Shown here in pieces: positions 26,661 to 35,582 of a DNA stretch of 64,000 nt. Position 1 is the stretch's first letter; each line of letters starts with the position of its first letter. Source of the stretch: Variovorax saccharolyticus (GTDB lineage Bacteria; Pseudomonadota; Gammaproteobacteria; Burkholderiales; Burkholderiaceae_C); assembly GCF_030316765.1 (NCBI RefSeq), contig NZ_JASZYT010000004.1, positions 62,001 to 126,000 on the forward strand, read 5' to 3'. The notes below the pieces were generated by a model. It ran no database searches, was not told the DNA's origin, and worked only from the letters and a program-made list of their open reading frames with translations. A program made the position numbers and the translations under genes.

Positions 26661-27626
26661 TCAGGCGGTGGCGGCGATGACTTCGTCGATGCGGGCGTCG
26701 TTGGTGGCTTCGGGACGGCTGCGGGTGCGGCTGCGCTGGCCGTCGACCGCCACCGCCGGCTCGCCATGCACCGTGACCCGGCGCACCAGGCGCGGCTGGT
26801 TGCCGTAGTCGTTGATCGCGAAGTGCTGCGTCGCGCGGTTGTCCCAGATCGCGACGTCGTCCTGTCGCCAGCTCCAGCGAACCGTGTTCTCGAGCCGGAT
26901 CACGCGGTTCTGCAGGATCTCGAACAGGCGTGCCGATTCGGCGGTCGACAGGCCCACCAGCTTCTTCACGAAGTGCCCGAGCAGCAGGGCGCGCTCGCCC
27001 GACACCGGATGCACGTGCACCACCGGATGCTCGGCTTCGTAGACCGCCGAGACGAACACCTTGCGATGGTGGTTGAGCCTTTCTTCCTCGACCTGCACGC
27101 GGTCGGCGCCGTAGTCGTAGTCGTTGCTGTGCACGGCCCAGAGCTGGTCGGCGAGCTGCTTGAGCTGTGCCGGCAGGCGCTCGTAGGCGAGCGCGGTGTT
27201 GGCCCAGACGGTGTCGCCGCCATAGGCCGGGATCCTGACGCCGCGCAGGATCGAGATCTTCGGGAACGCATCGACGAAGGTCACGTCCGTGTGCCACGAA
27301 TCGGCCCGGCCGCCGCCCTTGGAGGCATCGAGCTCGAACAGCTTCGTGCCCTGCGGCGACGGCACCGTCGGGTGCGCGACCGTGCGGCCGAAACGGGCGC
27401 CGAAGGCCTGGTGCCTGGCGTCGTCGAGCTGGTCCTGGCCGCGGAAGAACAACACCTTGTGCGCCACCAGCGCGGCGTTCAGGTGCTCGATCACATCCGG
27501 GTGGAGCTGCGGGTCGAGCTTCAGGTCGAGCACTTCGCCGCCGATGTGGCCGGCGACGCGGCGGATGCGAAGGTCGCCGAAGCGGGTGTCGATGCTGTCG
27601 ATCGAAGGGGGTGCGCTGCTGCTCAT
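26661..27626 (-). CDS. TauD/TfdA-family Fe(II)/2-oxoglutarate dioxygenase
   Basis: This 321-residue dioxygenase has the iron motif SWHTDVTF (about 111-118) and the distal part ATQHFAINDYGNQPRL, VRRVTVHG, where His and Arg bind iron and 2-oxoglutarate. TauD relatives release sulfite from sulfonates or hydrolyse sulfate esters by hydroxylating the carbon next to sulfur. It is the first gene of an apparent operon with the ABC importer. The start at 27626 has AGGAGATCC upstream. Substrate may be a sugar-linked sulfonate or sulfate ester; taurine itself is less likely given the sugar-type transporter. Confidence 0.88.
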   Translation of the reverse strand: MSSSAPPSIDSIDTRFGDLRIRRVAGHIGGEVLDLKLDPQLHPDVIEHLNAALVAHKVLFFRGQDQLDDARHQAFGARFGRTVAHPTVPSPQGTKLFELDASKGGGRADSWHTDVTFVDAFPKISILRGVRIPAYGGDTVWANTALAYERLPAQLKQLADQLWAVHSNDYDYGADRVQVEEERLNHHRKVFVSAVYEAEHPVVHVHPVSGERALLLGHFVKKLVGLSTAESARLFEILQNRVIRLENTVRWSWRQDDVAIWDNRATQHFAINDYGNQPRLVRRVTVHGEPAVAVDGQRSRTRSRPEATNDARIDEVIAATA

Positions 27627-27667
27627 CGAGGGATCTCCTGGGTCTGGGGTGTCAACAAGGAACGGGT

Positions 27668-28630
27668 TCAATACGCCAGCGCCGCTTCGGGCGCCTGGAT
27701 GTCTTCGGCACTGCCGCCGCCCAGCGCCTCCTCGACCACGGCGCGCGACAGCGTCGGCGCGAACGACTCGATGAAGGCGTAGACGTAGGTGCGCAGGTAG
27801 TTGCCGCGGCGCACCGCCAGCTTGGTCTCGTTGATGCCGAACAGATGGCCGGCGTCGACCGCACGCAGCTGCGTGTCGCGCTCGGTCTCGTAGGCGATGC
27901 CGGCGACGATGCCCACGCCCAGGCCGAGCTCGACATAGGTCTTGATCACGTCGGCGTCCATCGCGGTGATCGCGAAATCGGGCTTGATGGCGCGCGAGGC
28001 GAAGGCCTGGTCGATGCGCCTGCGGCCGGTGAAGCCGCTGTCGTAGGTCACCAGCGGATGGCGTGCCAGCCGGTCGATGGTCAGCGGGCCCTGGAGCACC
28101 GGATGGCCGGGCGGCGCGATCACCGAGTGGGTCCAGCGGTAGCTGGGCAGGGCGACGAGTTGCGGATAGTCGGCCAGTGCCTCGGTCGCGATGCCGACGT
28201 CGGCATCGCCGTCGAGCAGCATCTGCGCGACCTGCTTGGGCGAACCCTGGCGCAGGTGCAACTGCACGTGGGGGAAGCGGCCGCGGAACTCCTGCACCGC
28301 GACCGGCAGCGCATAGCGGGCCTGCGAGTGGGTCGCCGCGATCGACAGCGAGCCGCTTTCCTGGGCCAGGAACTCCTGCCCCGCCTGCCGCAGGTTGTGG
28401 CTCTCGAGCAGCACGCGCTCGATGATCGGCAGCAGGTGGTCGCCAGGCCCGGTGAGGCCGGTCAGGCGCTTGCCGGCGCGGGCGAACAGCGCGATGCCGA
28501 GCTCGTCCTCGAGTTCGCGGATCTGCCGGCTGACGCCGGGTTGCGAGGTGTGCAGCGCATGGGCCGCTTCGGTCAGGTTGAAGCCGCAGCGCACGGCTTC
28601 GCGCACGGAGCGCAGTTGTTGGAAATTCAT
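27668..28630 (-). CDS. LysR-family regulator, CysB/Cbl-like
   Basis: This 320-residue regulator has the HTH FNLTEAAHALHTSQPGVSRQ (about 17-36) preceded by MNFQQLRSVREAVR, the hallmark N-terminus of CysB/Cbl/Ssu-type LysR proteins. The effector-binding domain includes VTYDSGFTGRRRID (about 190), where CysB binds acetylserine or sulfate. CysB-like factors control sulfur starvation genes. It precedes the TauD gene on the same strand (41 bases), so control of the dioxygenase-importer operon by sulfur status is likely. The start at 28630 fits the family N-terminus. Confidence 0.9.
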   Translation of the reverse strand: MNFQQLRSVREAVRCGFNLTEAAHALHTSQPGVSRQIRELEDELGIALFARAGKRLTGLTGPGDHLLPIIERVLLESHNLRQAGQEFLAQESGSLSIAATHSQARYALPVAVQEFRGRFPHVQLHLRQGSPKQVAQMLLDGDADVGIATEALADYPQLVALPSYRWTHSVIAPPGHPVLQGPLTIDRLARHPLVTYDSGFTGRRRIDQAFASRAIKPDFAITAMDADVIKTYVELGLGVGIVAGIAYETERDTQLRAVDAGHLFGINETKLAVRRGNYLRTYVYAFIESFAPTLSRAVVEEALGGGSAEDIQAPEAALAY

Positions 28631-28761
28631 CGGAGCCGCATCGAAAGGCCGTGCCAATCAGCACAAGGCGGCCGATTCTGCGGGCGCGGCTTTCGATGAC
28701 GAACTACCGATTCGTTGCTTTCAAATAAGGGAAGTATCTGTAGCGGCTCGCCCTGCCGAAG

Positions 28762-29241
28762 TCACACCAGCGTGGCCGTCGCCTTGACCGGCCGCATCAC
28801 GAAACTGGTCTTGCAATCCTGCACGCTGGGGTGCTTGAGCAGCGTGTCCATGACGAAGCGCGTGTAGTGGTCCATGTCGGCCACGACGATGCGCAGCAGG
28901 TAGTCCATCTCGCCGGTCAGCGAAACGCAGTCGATGACCTCCGGCCAGGTCTGCACCGTGGCCGCGAAGAGATCCATCGGGCTGCGCTTGTCGCCGCCCG
29001 TGTGCTTTTCCATCCGGACGTTGATGTAGGCGGTCAGGCCCAGGCCGATCTTGCGGGCCCGCACCAGGGCCACATAGCCCGCGATGACGCCCGATTCCTC
29101 GAGGCGTTTGACCCGTCGCAGCGCCGCCGAGGCCGAGAGGCCGACCTGGGTGCCGAGCTCCTCGTACGACAGCCGGCCGTTCGCTTGCAAGGCCGAAATG
29201 ATGCGTTGATCCAGGGAGTCTAGCGTGCTTTCTGGGTTCAT
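28762..29241 (-). CDS. Lrp/AsnC-family regulator
   Basis: This 159-residue protein has the AsnC HTH (LDQRIISALQANGRLSYEEL, then GLSASAALRRVKRLEESG) at about 8-45 and an effector-binding RAM domain (about 75-150, with LTGEMDYLLRIVVADM). It is divergent from hpd and the phenylalanine/tyrosine operon and probably responds to an aromatic amino acid. The start at 29241 (MNPESTLDS) gives the normal AsnC length; the in-frame ATG at 29265 lies inside an inverted repeat and would add eight residues. No strong ribosome site separates the two options. Confidence 0.88.
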   Translation of the reverse strand: MNPESTLDSLDQRIISALQANGRLSYEELGTQVGLSASAALRRVKRLEESGVIAGYVALVRARKIGLGLTAYINVRMEKHTGGDKRSPMDLFAATVQTWPEVIDCVSLTGEMDYLLRIVVADMDHYTRFVMDTLLKHPSVQDCKTSFVMRPVKATATLV

Positions 29242-29262
29242 CTTTGGAATTCTCACACGATT

Positions 29263-29299
29263 CATGCGTAGAAGCGTCGATTTCGACGCGAAACGCATG
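29263..29299. promoter_or_regulatory. 37-bp near-perfect inverted repeat (candidate Lrp/AsnC operator)
   Basis: Two nested arms face each other: CATGCGT (29263-29269) pairs with ACGCATG (29293-29299), and GCGTCGA (29274-29280) with TCGACGC (29283-29289). The spacers are AGAA and GAA. It lies in the divergent region between the Lrp/AsnC gene and hpd, where an autoregulated regulator would bind. Confidence 0.55.
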
Positions 29300-29310
29300 A
29301 TCCCTGCGGG

Positions 29311-29328
29311 CGACTGTGCCTACAGTCG
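29311..29328. promoter_or_regulatory. 18-bp inverted repeat upstream of hpd
   Basis: CGACTGT (29311-29317) and ACAGTCG (29322-29328) form a perfect 7-bp dyad with a GCCT spacer, 38 bases before the hpd start. It could be a second regulator site or a hairpin in the hpd leader. Confidence 0.4.
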
Positions 29329-29366
29329 TGGAACCGATTCATCCCCACCGCACCGGAGCCGCAGCC

Positions 29367-30455
29367 ATGACCACCGACCTCTTTGACAACCCGATGGGCC
29401 TGATGGGCTTCGAATTCGTCGAGTTCGCCTCGCCCACGCCCGACACGCTGGAGCCCTTCTTCGAGAAGCTCGGATTCACCCTGGTGGCCAAGCACCGCTC
29501 CAAGGACGTGGTGCTGTACCGCCAGGGCGACATCAACTTCATCGTCAACCGCGAGCCCAACAGCCCGGCGGCCTACTTCGCGGCCGAGCACGGTCCCTCG
29601 GCCTGCGGCATGGCGTTTCGCGTCAAGGATTCGCACAAGGCCTACTCGCGCGCGCTCGCGCTGGGCGCCCAGCCGATCGAGATCGCCACCGGCCCGATGG
29701 AGCTGCGCCTGCCGGCCATCAAGGGCATCGGCGGCGCGCCGCTATACCTGATCGACCGCTTCGAGGACGGCAAGTCGATCTACGACATCGACTTCGAGTT
29801 CATCGAAGGCGTGGAGCGCCATCCCGCGGGCCACGGCTTGAAGCTGATCGACCACCTGACCCACAACGTCTACCGCGGGCGCATGGCCTTCTGGGCCAAC
29901 TTCTACGAGAAGCTGTTCAACTTCCGCGAGATCCGCTACTTCGACATCCAGGGCGAGTACACGGGCCTGACCTCCAAGGCGCTGACCGCGCCGGACGGCA
30001 AGATCCGCATCCCGCTCAACGAGGAGTCGGCAAAGGGCTCGGGCCAGATCGAGGAGTACCTGATGAAGTTCAACGGCGAGGGCATCCAGCACATCGCGCT
30101 GCTGAGCGACAACCTGATCGACACCATCGACCAGCTGGGCCTGGCTGGTGTGCCGCTGATGACCGCGCCCAACGACGTCTACTACGAGATGCTGGAGACG
30201 CGGCTGCCGGGCCACGGCGAGCCGGTGGGCGAACTGCAGGCGCGCGGCATCCTGCTGGACGGCACCACCGAGGGCGGCACGCCGCGCCTCTTGCTGCAGA
30301 TCTTCTCGGAGACGGCCTTCGGCGGCCCGGTGTTCTTCGAGTTCATCCAGCGCAAGGGCGACTACAGCGAGGGCTTCGGCGAGGGCAACTTCAAGGCGCT
30401 GTTCCAGTCGATCGAGCGCGACCAGGTGCGCCGCGGCGTGCTCGCTGCAGGCTGA
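29367..30455 (+). CDS. hpd: 4-hydroxyphenylpyruvate dioxygenase
   Basis: This 362-residue enzyme converts 4-hydroxyphenylpyruvate to homogentisate with O2 and Fe(II), the second step of tyrosine degradation. The iron ligands appear as His in [10 protein letters not shown], His in [11 protein letters not shown] and Glu in [11 protein letters not shown]. The N-terminal domain is the degenerate vicinal-oxygen-chelate half ([14 protein letters not shown], about 10-23). It starts at 29367. Its neighbours phhB and phhA feed phenylalanine into the same route. Homogentisate dioxygenase is not in this window. Confidence 0.96.
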   Translation: MTTDLFDNPMGLMGFEFVEFASPTPDTLEPFFEKLGFTLVAKHRSKDVVLYRQGDINFIVNREPNSPAAYFAAEHGPSACGMAFRVKDSHKAYSRALALGAQPIEIATGPMELRLPAIKGIGGAPLYLIDRFEDGKSIYDIDFEFIEGVERHPAGHGLKLIDHLTHNVYRGRMAFWANFYEKLFNFREIRYFDIQGEYTGLTSKALTAPDGKIRIPLNEESAKGSGQIEEYLMKFNGEGIQHIALLSDNLIDTIDQLGLAGVPLMTAPNDVYYEMLETRLPGHGEPVGELQARGILLDGTTEGGTPRLLLQIFSETAFGGPVFFEFIQRKGDYSEGFGEGNFKALFQSIERDQVRRGVLAAG

Positions 30456-30483
30456 ACCCAGAGACAGCGCAGCAAGGCAAGCC

Positions 30484-30789
30484 ATGACCCGACTCGACAT
30501 CTCCCGGGCCGCCGAACTGCTGGCCGACCTGCCAGGGTGGCGCTGCGAGGACGTGCGCGGCGGCGTGATCAAGCGCGAGCTGGTCTTTGCCGACTTCGCC
30601 CAGGCCTTCGGCTTCATGACCCAGCTGGCCCTCGCGGCCGAGAAGCACAACCACCATCCCGAATGGTTCAACGTCTACAACCGGGTGGACATCACATTGA
30701 CCACGCACGATGTCGACGGCATTTCGATGCGCGACATCGAGATGGCGCGCCTGGCCGAGCGGATCCACCAGGCCCTCTCGGCGTCCTGA
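30484..30789 (+). CDS. phhB: 4a-hydroxytetrahydrobiopterin dehydratase
   Basis: This 101-residue pterin carbinolamine dehydratase has the [14 protein letters not shown] motif (about 56-69; His residues are catalytic) and [15 protein letters not shown]. It dehydrates the 4a-carbinolamine left after phenylalanine hydroxylation. It lies between hpd and phhA, 28 and 22 bases from its neighbours, so the three are probably one transcript. Length is normal for the family. Confidence 0.95.
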   Translation: MTRLDISRAAELLADLPGWRCEDVRGGVIKRELVFADFAQAFGFMTQLALAAEKHNHHPEWFNVYNRVDITLTTHDVDGISMRDIEMARLAERIHQALSAS

Positions 30790-30811
30790 CGGCCGCAACT
30801 GGAGCACTCAC

Positions 30812-31720
30812 ATGCAGCGACAACTCAACGAACAGTCCGGGGAAGGGGCGGAGCACGCCCCCGTCGAAGGCGACGGCCAGCCCCATCGGCCCGACTGGAC
30901 CATCGACCAGGGCTGGGCCAACTACACGGCCGAGGAGCACGCGGTCTGGAAGACGCTCTTCGAGCGCCAGAGCAAGCTGCTGCCGGGGCGCGCCTGCGAC
31001 GAGTTCGTGCAAGGCATGAAGAACCTGCCGATCGGCCCCGATCAGATTCCGGACTTCGCCGCCTTGAGCGAAGTGCTGATGAAGAAGACCGGGTGGCAGG
31101 TGGTCGCCGTCCCCGGCCTGGTGCCGGACGACGTCTTCTTCGATCACCTCGCGAACCGGCGCTTTCCCGCCGGGCACTTCATCCGCAAGCCCCACGAGCT
31201 CGACTACCTCGAGGAGCCGGATGTGTTCCATGACGTCTTCGGTCACGTGCCGATGCTCATGAATCCGGTCATCGCCGACTACATCCAGGCCTATGGCCAT
31301 GGCGGGCTGCGCGCCAAGGAACTGGGCGTGCTCGACAAGCTGGCGCGGGTCTACTGGTATACGGTCGAATTCGGCCTGGTCAGGCAGCCCGACGGGATCA
31401 GAATCTACGGTGCCGGCATCGCGTCGTCGTTCACCGAGAGCGTGTTCGCGCTCGATGACCCCTCGCCTTCGCGCATCGGCTTCGAACTGGAGCGCGTGAT
31501 GCGCACGCATTACCGCATCGACGATTTCCAGGAGAGCTATTTCGTGATCGACGACCTCGACGAGCTGCTGGCGCTGGCACGGATCGACTTCGCGCCGGTC
31601 TATGAACGCATCAAGGGACTTCCCGACTATCAGCCGGGAACGGTATTGCCGGGCGATCGCGTCCTCTCCCGAGGAACCGGGCGCTATCACCAGGCCAAGC
31701 GAGCGGGAGCATCGGCATGA
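30812..31720 (+). CDS. phhA: phenylalanine 4-monooxygenase
   Basis: This 302-residue bacterial phenylalanine hydroxylase uses Fe(II), O2 and tetrahydropterin to make tyrosine. Iron ligands are visible in DVFHDVFGHVP (two His, about 137-147) and the Glu in WYTVEFGL (about 184-191). The ATG at 30812 lies about nine bases after GGAG. The stop overlaps the start of the SDR at 31717 (ATGA), which is unusual for phhA and suggests that the SDR acts in the same pathway. The N-terminal regulatory domain of animal enzymes is absent, as normal in bacteria. Confidence 0.96.
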   Translation: MQRQLNEQSGEGAEHAPVEGDGQPHRPDWTIDQGWANYTAEEHAVWKTLFERQSKLLPGRACDEFVQGMKNLPIGPDQIPDFAALSEVLMKKTGWQVVAVPGLVPDDVFFDHLANRRFPAGHFIRKPHELDYLEEPDVFHDVFGHVPMLMNPVIADYIQAYGHGGLRAKELGVLDKLARVYWYTVEFGLVRQPDGIRIYGAGIASSFTESVFALDDPSPSRIGFELERVMRTHYRIDDFQESYFVIDDLDELLALARIDFAPVYERIKGLPDYQPGTVLPGDRVLSRGTGRYHQAKRAGASA

Positions 31721-32418
31721 ACTTCCAGGACAAGACCGTGGTGATCACCGGGGCCGCCGGCAACCTGGGCCGGGTCGTGGCCAGGCGCTTTGCCGACGAG
31801 GGCGCGCAGCTGGTGTTGATCGACCTGCAGACCGGCGACCTGGAAAGCGACTTCCCGAACCGGGAGCGCCACCTGCTGGTGGAGGCCAACCTGCTGCAGC
31901 ACGACGAGGTCGTGGCGGCAGTCGACAAGGCGATGGCGCGCTTCGGCCGCATCGATGTGCTGTGCAACCTGGCGGGCGGCTTCCGCATGGGGGAGGCCGT
32001 GCACGAGACCTCGCAGTCCAACTGGGAATTCCTGCTCGGCCTCAACGCCGGCTCGGTGTTGAACATGAGCCGGGCCGTGGTGCCTCGCATGCTCGCCGCG
32101 GGCGCCGGGAAGATCGTCAACGTGGGTGCCTTCGCGGCGCAGAAGGGCGCCGCCCAGATGGGCGCCTACGTGGCCTCCAAGAGCGTCGTGATGCGACTCA
32201 CCGAGTCGTTGGCGGCGGAGCTGCGCGAACAGGGCATCAACGTCAACTGCGTGCTGCCGACCATCATCGATACGCCGGAGAACCGGCTCGCCATGCCGGG
32301 TGCCGACCCGTCGCGCTGGGTGGCGCCGGAAGACCTGGCGAACGCGATCCTCTTCCTGGCGTCGGACCAGGCCAGGGCGATCCACGGGGCTTCGCTGCCG
32401 GTTTCCGGGTTGAGCTAG
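31717..32418 (+). CDS. SDR-family protein, candidate quinonoid dihydropteridine reductase
   Basis: This 233-residue SDR begins with VVITGAAGNLGRVVARRF (about 8-25) and has NLAGGFRMG and AYVASK with the catalytic Tyr and Lys. From my knowledge of human QDPR, its VAGG and [20 protein letters not shown]-like stretches have clear counterparts here: NLAGG, and IIDTPENRLAMPGADPSRW at about 185-203. QDPR regenerates tetrahydropterin after phenylalanine hydroxylation. Overlap with phhA and neighbouring phhB fit this role well. The same DTPxNRxxMP stretch occurs in other bacterial SDRs, so the assignment is not proven. Confidence 0.75.
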   Translation: MNFQDKTVVITGAAGNLGRVVARRFADEGAQLVLIDLQTGDLESDFPNRERHLLVEANLLQHDEVVAAVDKAMARFGRIDVLCNLAGGFRMGEAVHETSQSNWEFLLGLNAGSVLNMSRAVVPRMLAAGAGKIVNVGAFAAQKGAAQMGAYVASKSVVMRLTESLAAELREQGINVNCVLPTIIDTPENRLAMPGADPSRWVAPEDLANAILFLASDQARAIHGASLPVSGLS

Positions 32419-32475
32419 CAGGGCTACCATCCACAGCGTGCTCTCTCTGTTCGTCGACCGTCCGGAGCTCCCACG

Positions 32476-33834
32476 ATGTCCCCTCTCCAAGACTGGCGTC
32501 CATCCTCCTGGAGAAGTCGCGCTGCGCTGCAGCTGCCGTCGTATCCCGACGTTGAGGCGCTGCAGCAGACCGAGCAGCGCCTCTGCGGCCTGCCCTCGCT
32601 GATCTTTCCCGGCGAGGCCTTGCAGCTGCGCGAACGGCTGGCGGATGTGTCCCGCGGCAAGTCCTTCCTGCTGCAGGGCGGCGATTGCGCCGAGAGCTTC
32701 GACGAGTTCGGCCAGGAGCCGGTGGAATCCACCTTCCGCGTGATTCTCCAGATGGCCGTGGTGCTGACCTACGCCGCCGCCTGCCCGGTGGTCAAGGTGG
32801 GCCGCATCGCCGGCCAGTTCGCCAAGCCCCGCTCGTCCGAGATGGAGCAGCAGGAGGGGGAGTCGCTGCCCTCCTACCGCGGCGACATCATCAATGGAAG
32901 TGCATTCACCGCCGACGCGCGGCAGCCGGATCCCGCTCGCCTGCTCGGCGCCTACTCGCATTCCGCGACCACGCTGAACCTGCTGCGCGCCCTGGCTCAG
33001 GGAGGCTTCGCCGACCTGCACGAGGTGCATCGATGGACCGCCGACTTCGTGCGCAGGAGCCCGCAGGGCGAGCGCTTCGAGGAGCTCGCGGACCGCATCA
33101 CGCAGTCGCTGGCCTTCATGGAGGCCTGCGGCTTCGATGCCGCCCGCGCGCCCCAGCTGCATGCGGTCGAGTTCTACACCTCGCACGAGGCCTTGCATCT
33201 GCACTACGAGGAGTCGCTGACCCGCTTCAGCGAGCGCAACGGCGCATGGTACGGAGGCTCGGCCCACATGCTCTGGCTGGGCGAGCGCACCCGGCAGCTC
33301 GACGGCGCCCATGTCGAGTACCTGCGCGGCATCGGCAACCCGATCGGCGTCAAGCTGGGGCCCTCGGCGAGCGCGGACGATCTGCTGCGCCTGATGGACG
33401 TGCTCGACCCTGGCGGCGATCCCGGCCGGCTGGTGCTCATCACGCGCATGGGAAGCGACAAGGTCGCCGACCGGCTGCCGCCGCTGCTGCGGGCCGTGCA
33501 CCGCGCGGGACGCAGGCCGGTGTGGTGCTGCGACCCGATGCACGGCAACACGGTGACCTCGTCCAACGGCTACAAGACGCGCGATTTCGAACGCATCCTC
33601 CAGGAACTGCAGGGCTTCTTCGCCGCCCACGGGCAGGAAGGCACCTATCCCGGCGGACTGCACTTCGAGATGACCGGCCAGGACGTCACCGAATGCCGCG
33701 GCGGCGCGCAGGCCTTGACCGACGAAGGGCTCGCGGCGCGCTACCGCAGCGCCTGCGACCCGCGGCTCAACGGCTCGCAGAGCCTGGAGCTGGCTTTTCG
33801 GATCGCCGACGTGCTGAAGGCGGCCCGCGGGTAG
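32476..33834 (+). CDS. class II (plant-type) 3-deoxy-7-phosphoheptulonate (DAHP) synthase
   Basis: This 452-residue enzyme condenses phosphoenolpyruvate and erythrose 4-phosphate in the first shikimate step. Class II motifs are [14 protein letters not shown] (about 66-79), [44 protein letters not shown] and [20 protein letters not shown] near the C-terminus. It lies 57 bases after the SDR on the same strand. Finding a biosynthetic enzyme behind a degradation operon is unusual. It could supply aromatic precursors for secondary metabolism or be a housekeeping copy that was placed here by chance. Confidence 0.94.
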   Translation: MSPLQDWRPSSWRSRAALQLPSYPDVEALQQTEQRLCGLPSLIFPGEALQLRERLADVSRGKSFLLQGGDCAESFDEFGQEPVESTFRVILQMAVVLTYAAACPVVKVGRIAGQFAKPRSSEMEQQEGESLPSYRGDIINGSAFTADARQPDPARLLGAYSHSATTLNLLRALAQGGFADLHEVHRWTADFVRRSPQGERFEELADRITQSLAFMEACGFDAARAPQLHAVEFYTSHEALHLHYEESLTRFSERNGAWYGGSAHMLWLGERTRQLDGAHVEYLRGIGNPIGVKLGPSASADDLLRLMDVLDPGGDPGRLVLITRMGSDKVADRLPPLLRAVHRAGRRPVWCCDPMHGNTVTSSNGYKTRDFERILQELQGFFAAHGQEGTYPGGLHFEMTGQDVTECRGGAQALTDEGLAARYRSACDPRLNGSQSLELAFRIADVLKAARG

Positions 33835-33855
33835 CGGGACCGGGCTCCCGGGGCT

Positions 33856-35058
33856 TCAGACCGTCATCCTGACGATCGTGAAATCGTCCTCCAGCACGCT
33901 GTCGCCGTGCGTCTCGCGGGCCCAGTGCAGCAGGCGGTCCAGCTCGGACTGCCCATCACGGGTCGGCTGCACGAGGATCTCGCTGAAGTCCGAATAGTCG
34001 AGCAGGGAGCCATCGGGCCGGTGGATCTCGTAGGCGCCGTCGCTGAAGACGAACAGCCGGGCCGGCGACGGCAGGCTGCACTGCTGTTCCTGGTAGCGGG
34101 CGACCGGCGAGATGCCGATGCAAGGGCCCGATGACGGCAGGGGCCTGGCCTCGCCGTCGCCGCTCACCAGCAGCGCCGGAGGATGGCCGGCGGAGGCGTA
34201 GCGCAGGCGCCCGCTGGCGCGGTGGTAGACGCCGTACCAGACGGTGGAGAACAGCTCGCCGTGGCGCTCCATCTGGTAGGCCTGGTTGAGCGCGGTGAGC
34301 ACTTCGCCGGGGTTGAGGAAATCGGTCCGCGGCAGCGCTTCCGAGCGCAGCGTGTTGCCGACCGCCACCGAGAGCAGGGCCGCTCCCACGCCGTGGCCGC
34401 AGACGTCGATCAGGTAGAGCGCGAAATGCTCGGCGTCGATCCAGTGGTAGCCGAACGAATCGCCGCCCAGTTCGGTCGTCGGGACGAAGCGCCAGTCGAC
34501 CGCCATGGGCTCGGCGAGCGGTGCGGGCAGCACGGCGCGAACGTAGCGCTCGGCTTCGCGCAGTTCCTGCTGCAGCCGGTCGTGGGTGCGCAGCAGGGCT
34601 TCGCGCGATGCCGCCAGTTCGCCGTGGGCGCGCGTCAGCTCCTGGTTGGTCGATTCGAGCTGCGCGATCAGGCGGGCTTCGCGCTGGCTCAGCAGGGTCA
34701 TGTCGTAGGCCTTCTGCTGCACCAGCCGCGCCTCTTCGTATTCCGCCGTGACGTCGAGCAGCAGCACCCAGACGGTGCCGTCGTCGGCGAAGAAGTGGAT
34801 GTCCGCCACGCGCCCGCTCGGCATTTCCATCGAGCGGATGAGGAAGGGCGTCTCCGCCAGCGGCAGCAGGCCTTCGAGGAACGGGATCTGGTCGCTGGCG
34901 AGGCGGCCGGCCTGGAGGCCGTCGAGCCCGTAGTGCGCGAGGTGTCCGCCCGCCTGCGTCAGCTGCTGCGAATCATCGATCACCAGATGGGCGAGGAAGC
35001 GCTGCGCATGGATCAGTTCCAGCAGCGAGTCGGAGATCCGGGTCGGGAGGTCGAGCAT
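33856..35058 (-). CDS. SpoIIE-type PP2C phosphatase with N-terminal sensory domain
   Basis: This 400-residue protein has an N-terminal PAS-like domain (about 15-105), a coiled coil (about 107-172) and a C-terminal SpoIIE/RsbU PP2C domain (about 180-400). Metal-binding aspartates appear in TTELGGDSFGY (D200) and LIDVCGHGVGAA (D218), and a third near VLEDDFTIVRM. RsbU-type phosphatases dephosphorylate a STAS anti-anti-sigma factor. A matching STAS gene (38616-38972) and kinase gene (38176-38616) sit about 3 kb upstream in the same string. It is the last gene of that string. Confidence 0.9.
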   Translation of the reverse strand: MLDLPTRISDSLLELIHAQRFLAHLVIDDSQQLTQAGGHLAHYGLDGLQAGRLASDQIPFLEGLLPLAETPFLIRSMEMPSGRVADIHFFADDGTVWVLLLDVTAEYEEARLVQQKAYDMTLLSQREARLIAQLESTNQELTRAHGELAASREALLRTHDRLQQELREAERYVRAVLPAPLAEPMAVDWRFVPTTELGGDSFGYHWIDAEHFALYLIDVCGHGVGAALLSVAVGNTLRSEALPRTDFLNPGEVLTALNQAYQMERHGELFSTVWYGVYHRASGRLRYASAGHPPALLVSGDGEARPLPSSGPCIGISPVARYQEQQCSLPSPARLFVFSDGAYEIHRPDGSLLDYSDFSEILVQPTRDGQSELDRLLHWARETHGDSVLEDDFTIVRMTV

Positions 35059-35072
35059 GGCGCTGCGCTTGC

Positions 35073-35567
35073 CTAGGACGCGAGCCGCGCCGCCAGTTCC
35101 TGGAAGGTCTCTTCGACGCCGACGCCGGTCTTGGCGCTGGTGCGGCGAAAGTGCCAGCCCGCAGCCTCCAGCGAGGCCATGCGCTCCGGCGCGAGGGTCC
35201 AGTCCTCCTCGAGATCCGCCTTGTTGAGCAGGGCGACGAAGGGAACGCTGCCGATCTCGGCGTCGACCCGGGCCTGGATCGACACCGCGGTGTCCAGCGT
35301 CTCGGGCCGCGTGCCGTCGATCACCAGCAGGTAGCCGGCGGCGCCGCGCAGGTAACTCACGCGCACCGCCGAGACCGCATCCTCGCCGGCGATGTCCCAC
35401 AGGATCAGCGCCATCTGCTCGCCGCCGATGGCCAGGGTCTTCTTGTCGATCTTCACGCCGACCGTGGTCAGGTAGGCATCCGAGAAGATGGTGTCGACGA
35501 AGCGGCGCACCAGGCTGGTCTTGCCGACGCCGAAGGCACCGAGCAGGCAGATCTTCTTTTGCAGCAT
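35073..35567 (-). CDS. Rab-like small GTPase
   Basis: This 164-residue protein has all five small-GTPase motifs: G1 GAFGVGKTSL (about 10-19), switch I YLTTVGVKI with the G2 Thr, G3 LWDIAGED (DxxG), G4 NKAD and G5 SAK. It resembles Ras/Rab-type small GTPases more than translation or Era-type GTPases. Bacterial relatives such as MglA work with roadblock-fold partners. The adjacent OmpA-domain protein (15 bases upstream) carries a segment that could be such a partner. It lies 14 bases before the phosphatase gene. Confidence 0.9.
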   Translation of the reverse strand: MLQKKICLLGAFGVGKTSLVRRFVDTIFSDAYLTTVGVKIDKKTLAIGGEQMALILWDIAGEDAVSAVRVSYLRGAAGYLLVIDGTRPETLDTAVSIQARVDAEIGSVPFVALLNKADLEEDWTLAPERMASLEAAGWHFRRTSAKTGVGVEETFQELAARLAS

Positions 35568-35582
35568 GGGGGTGTCTGTTCC

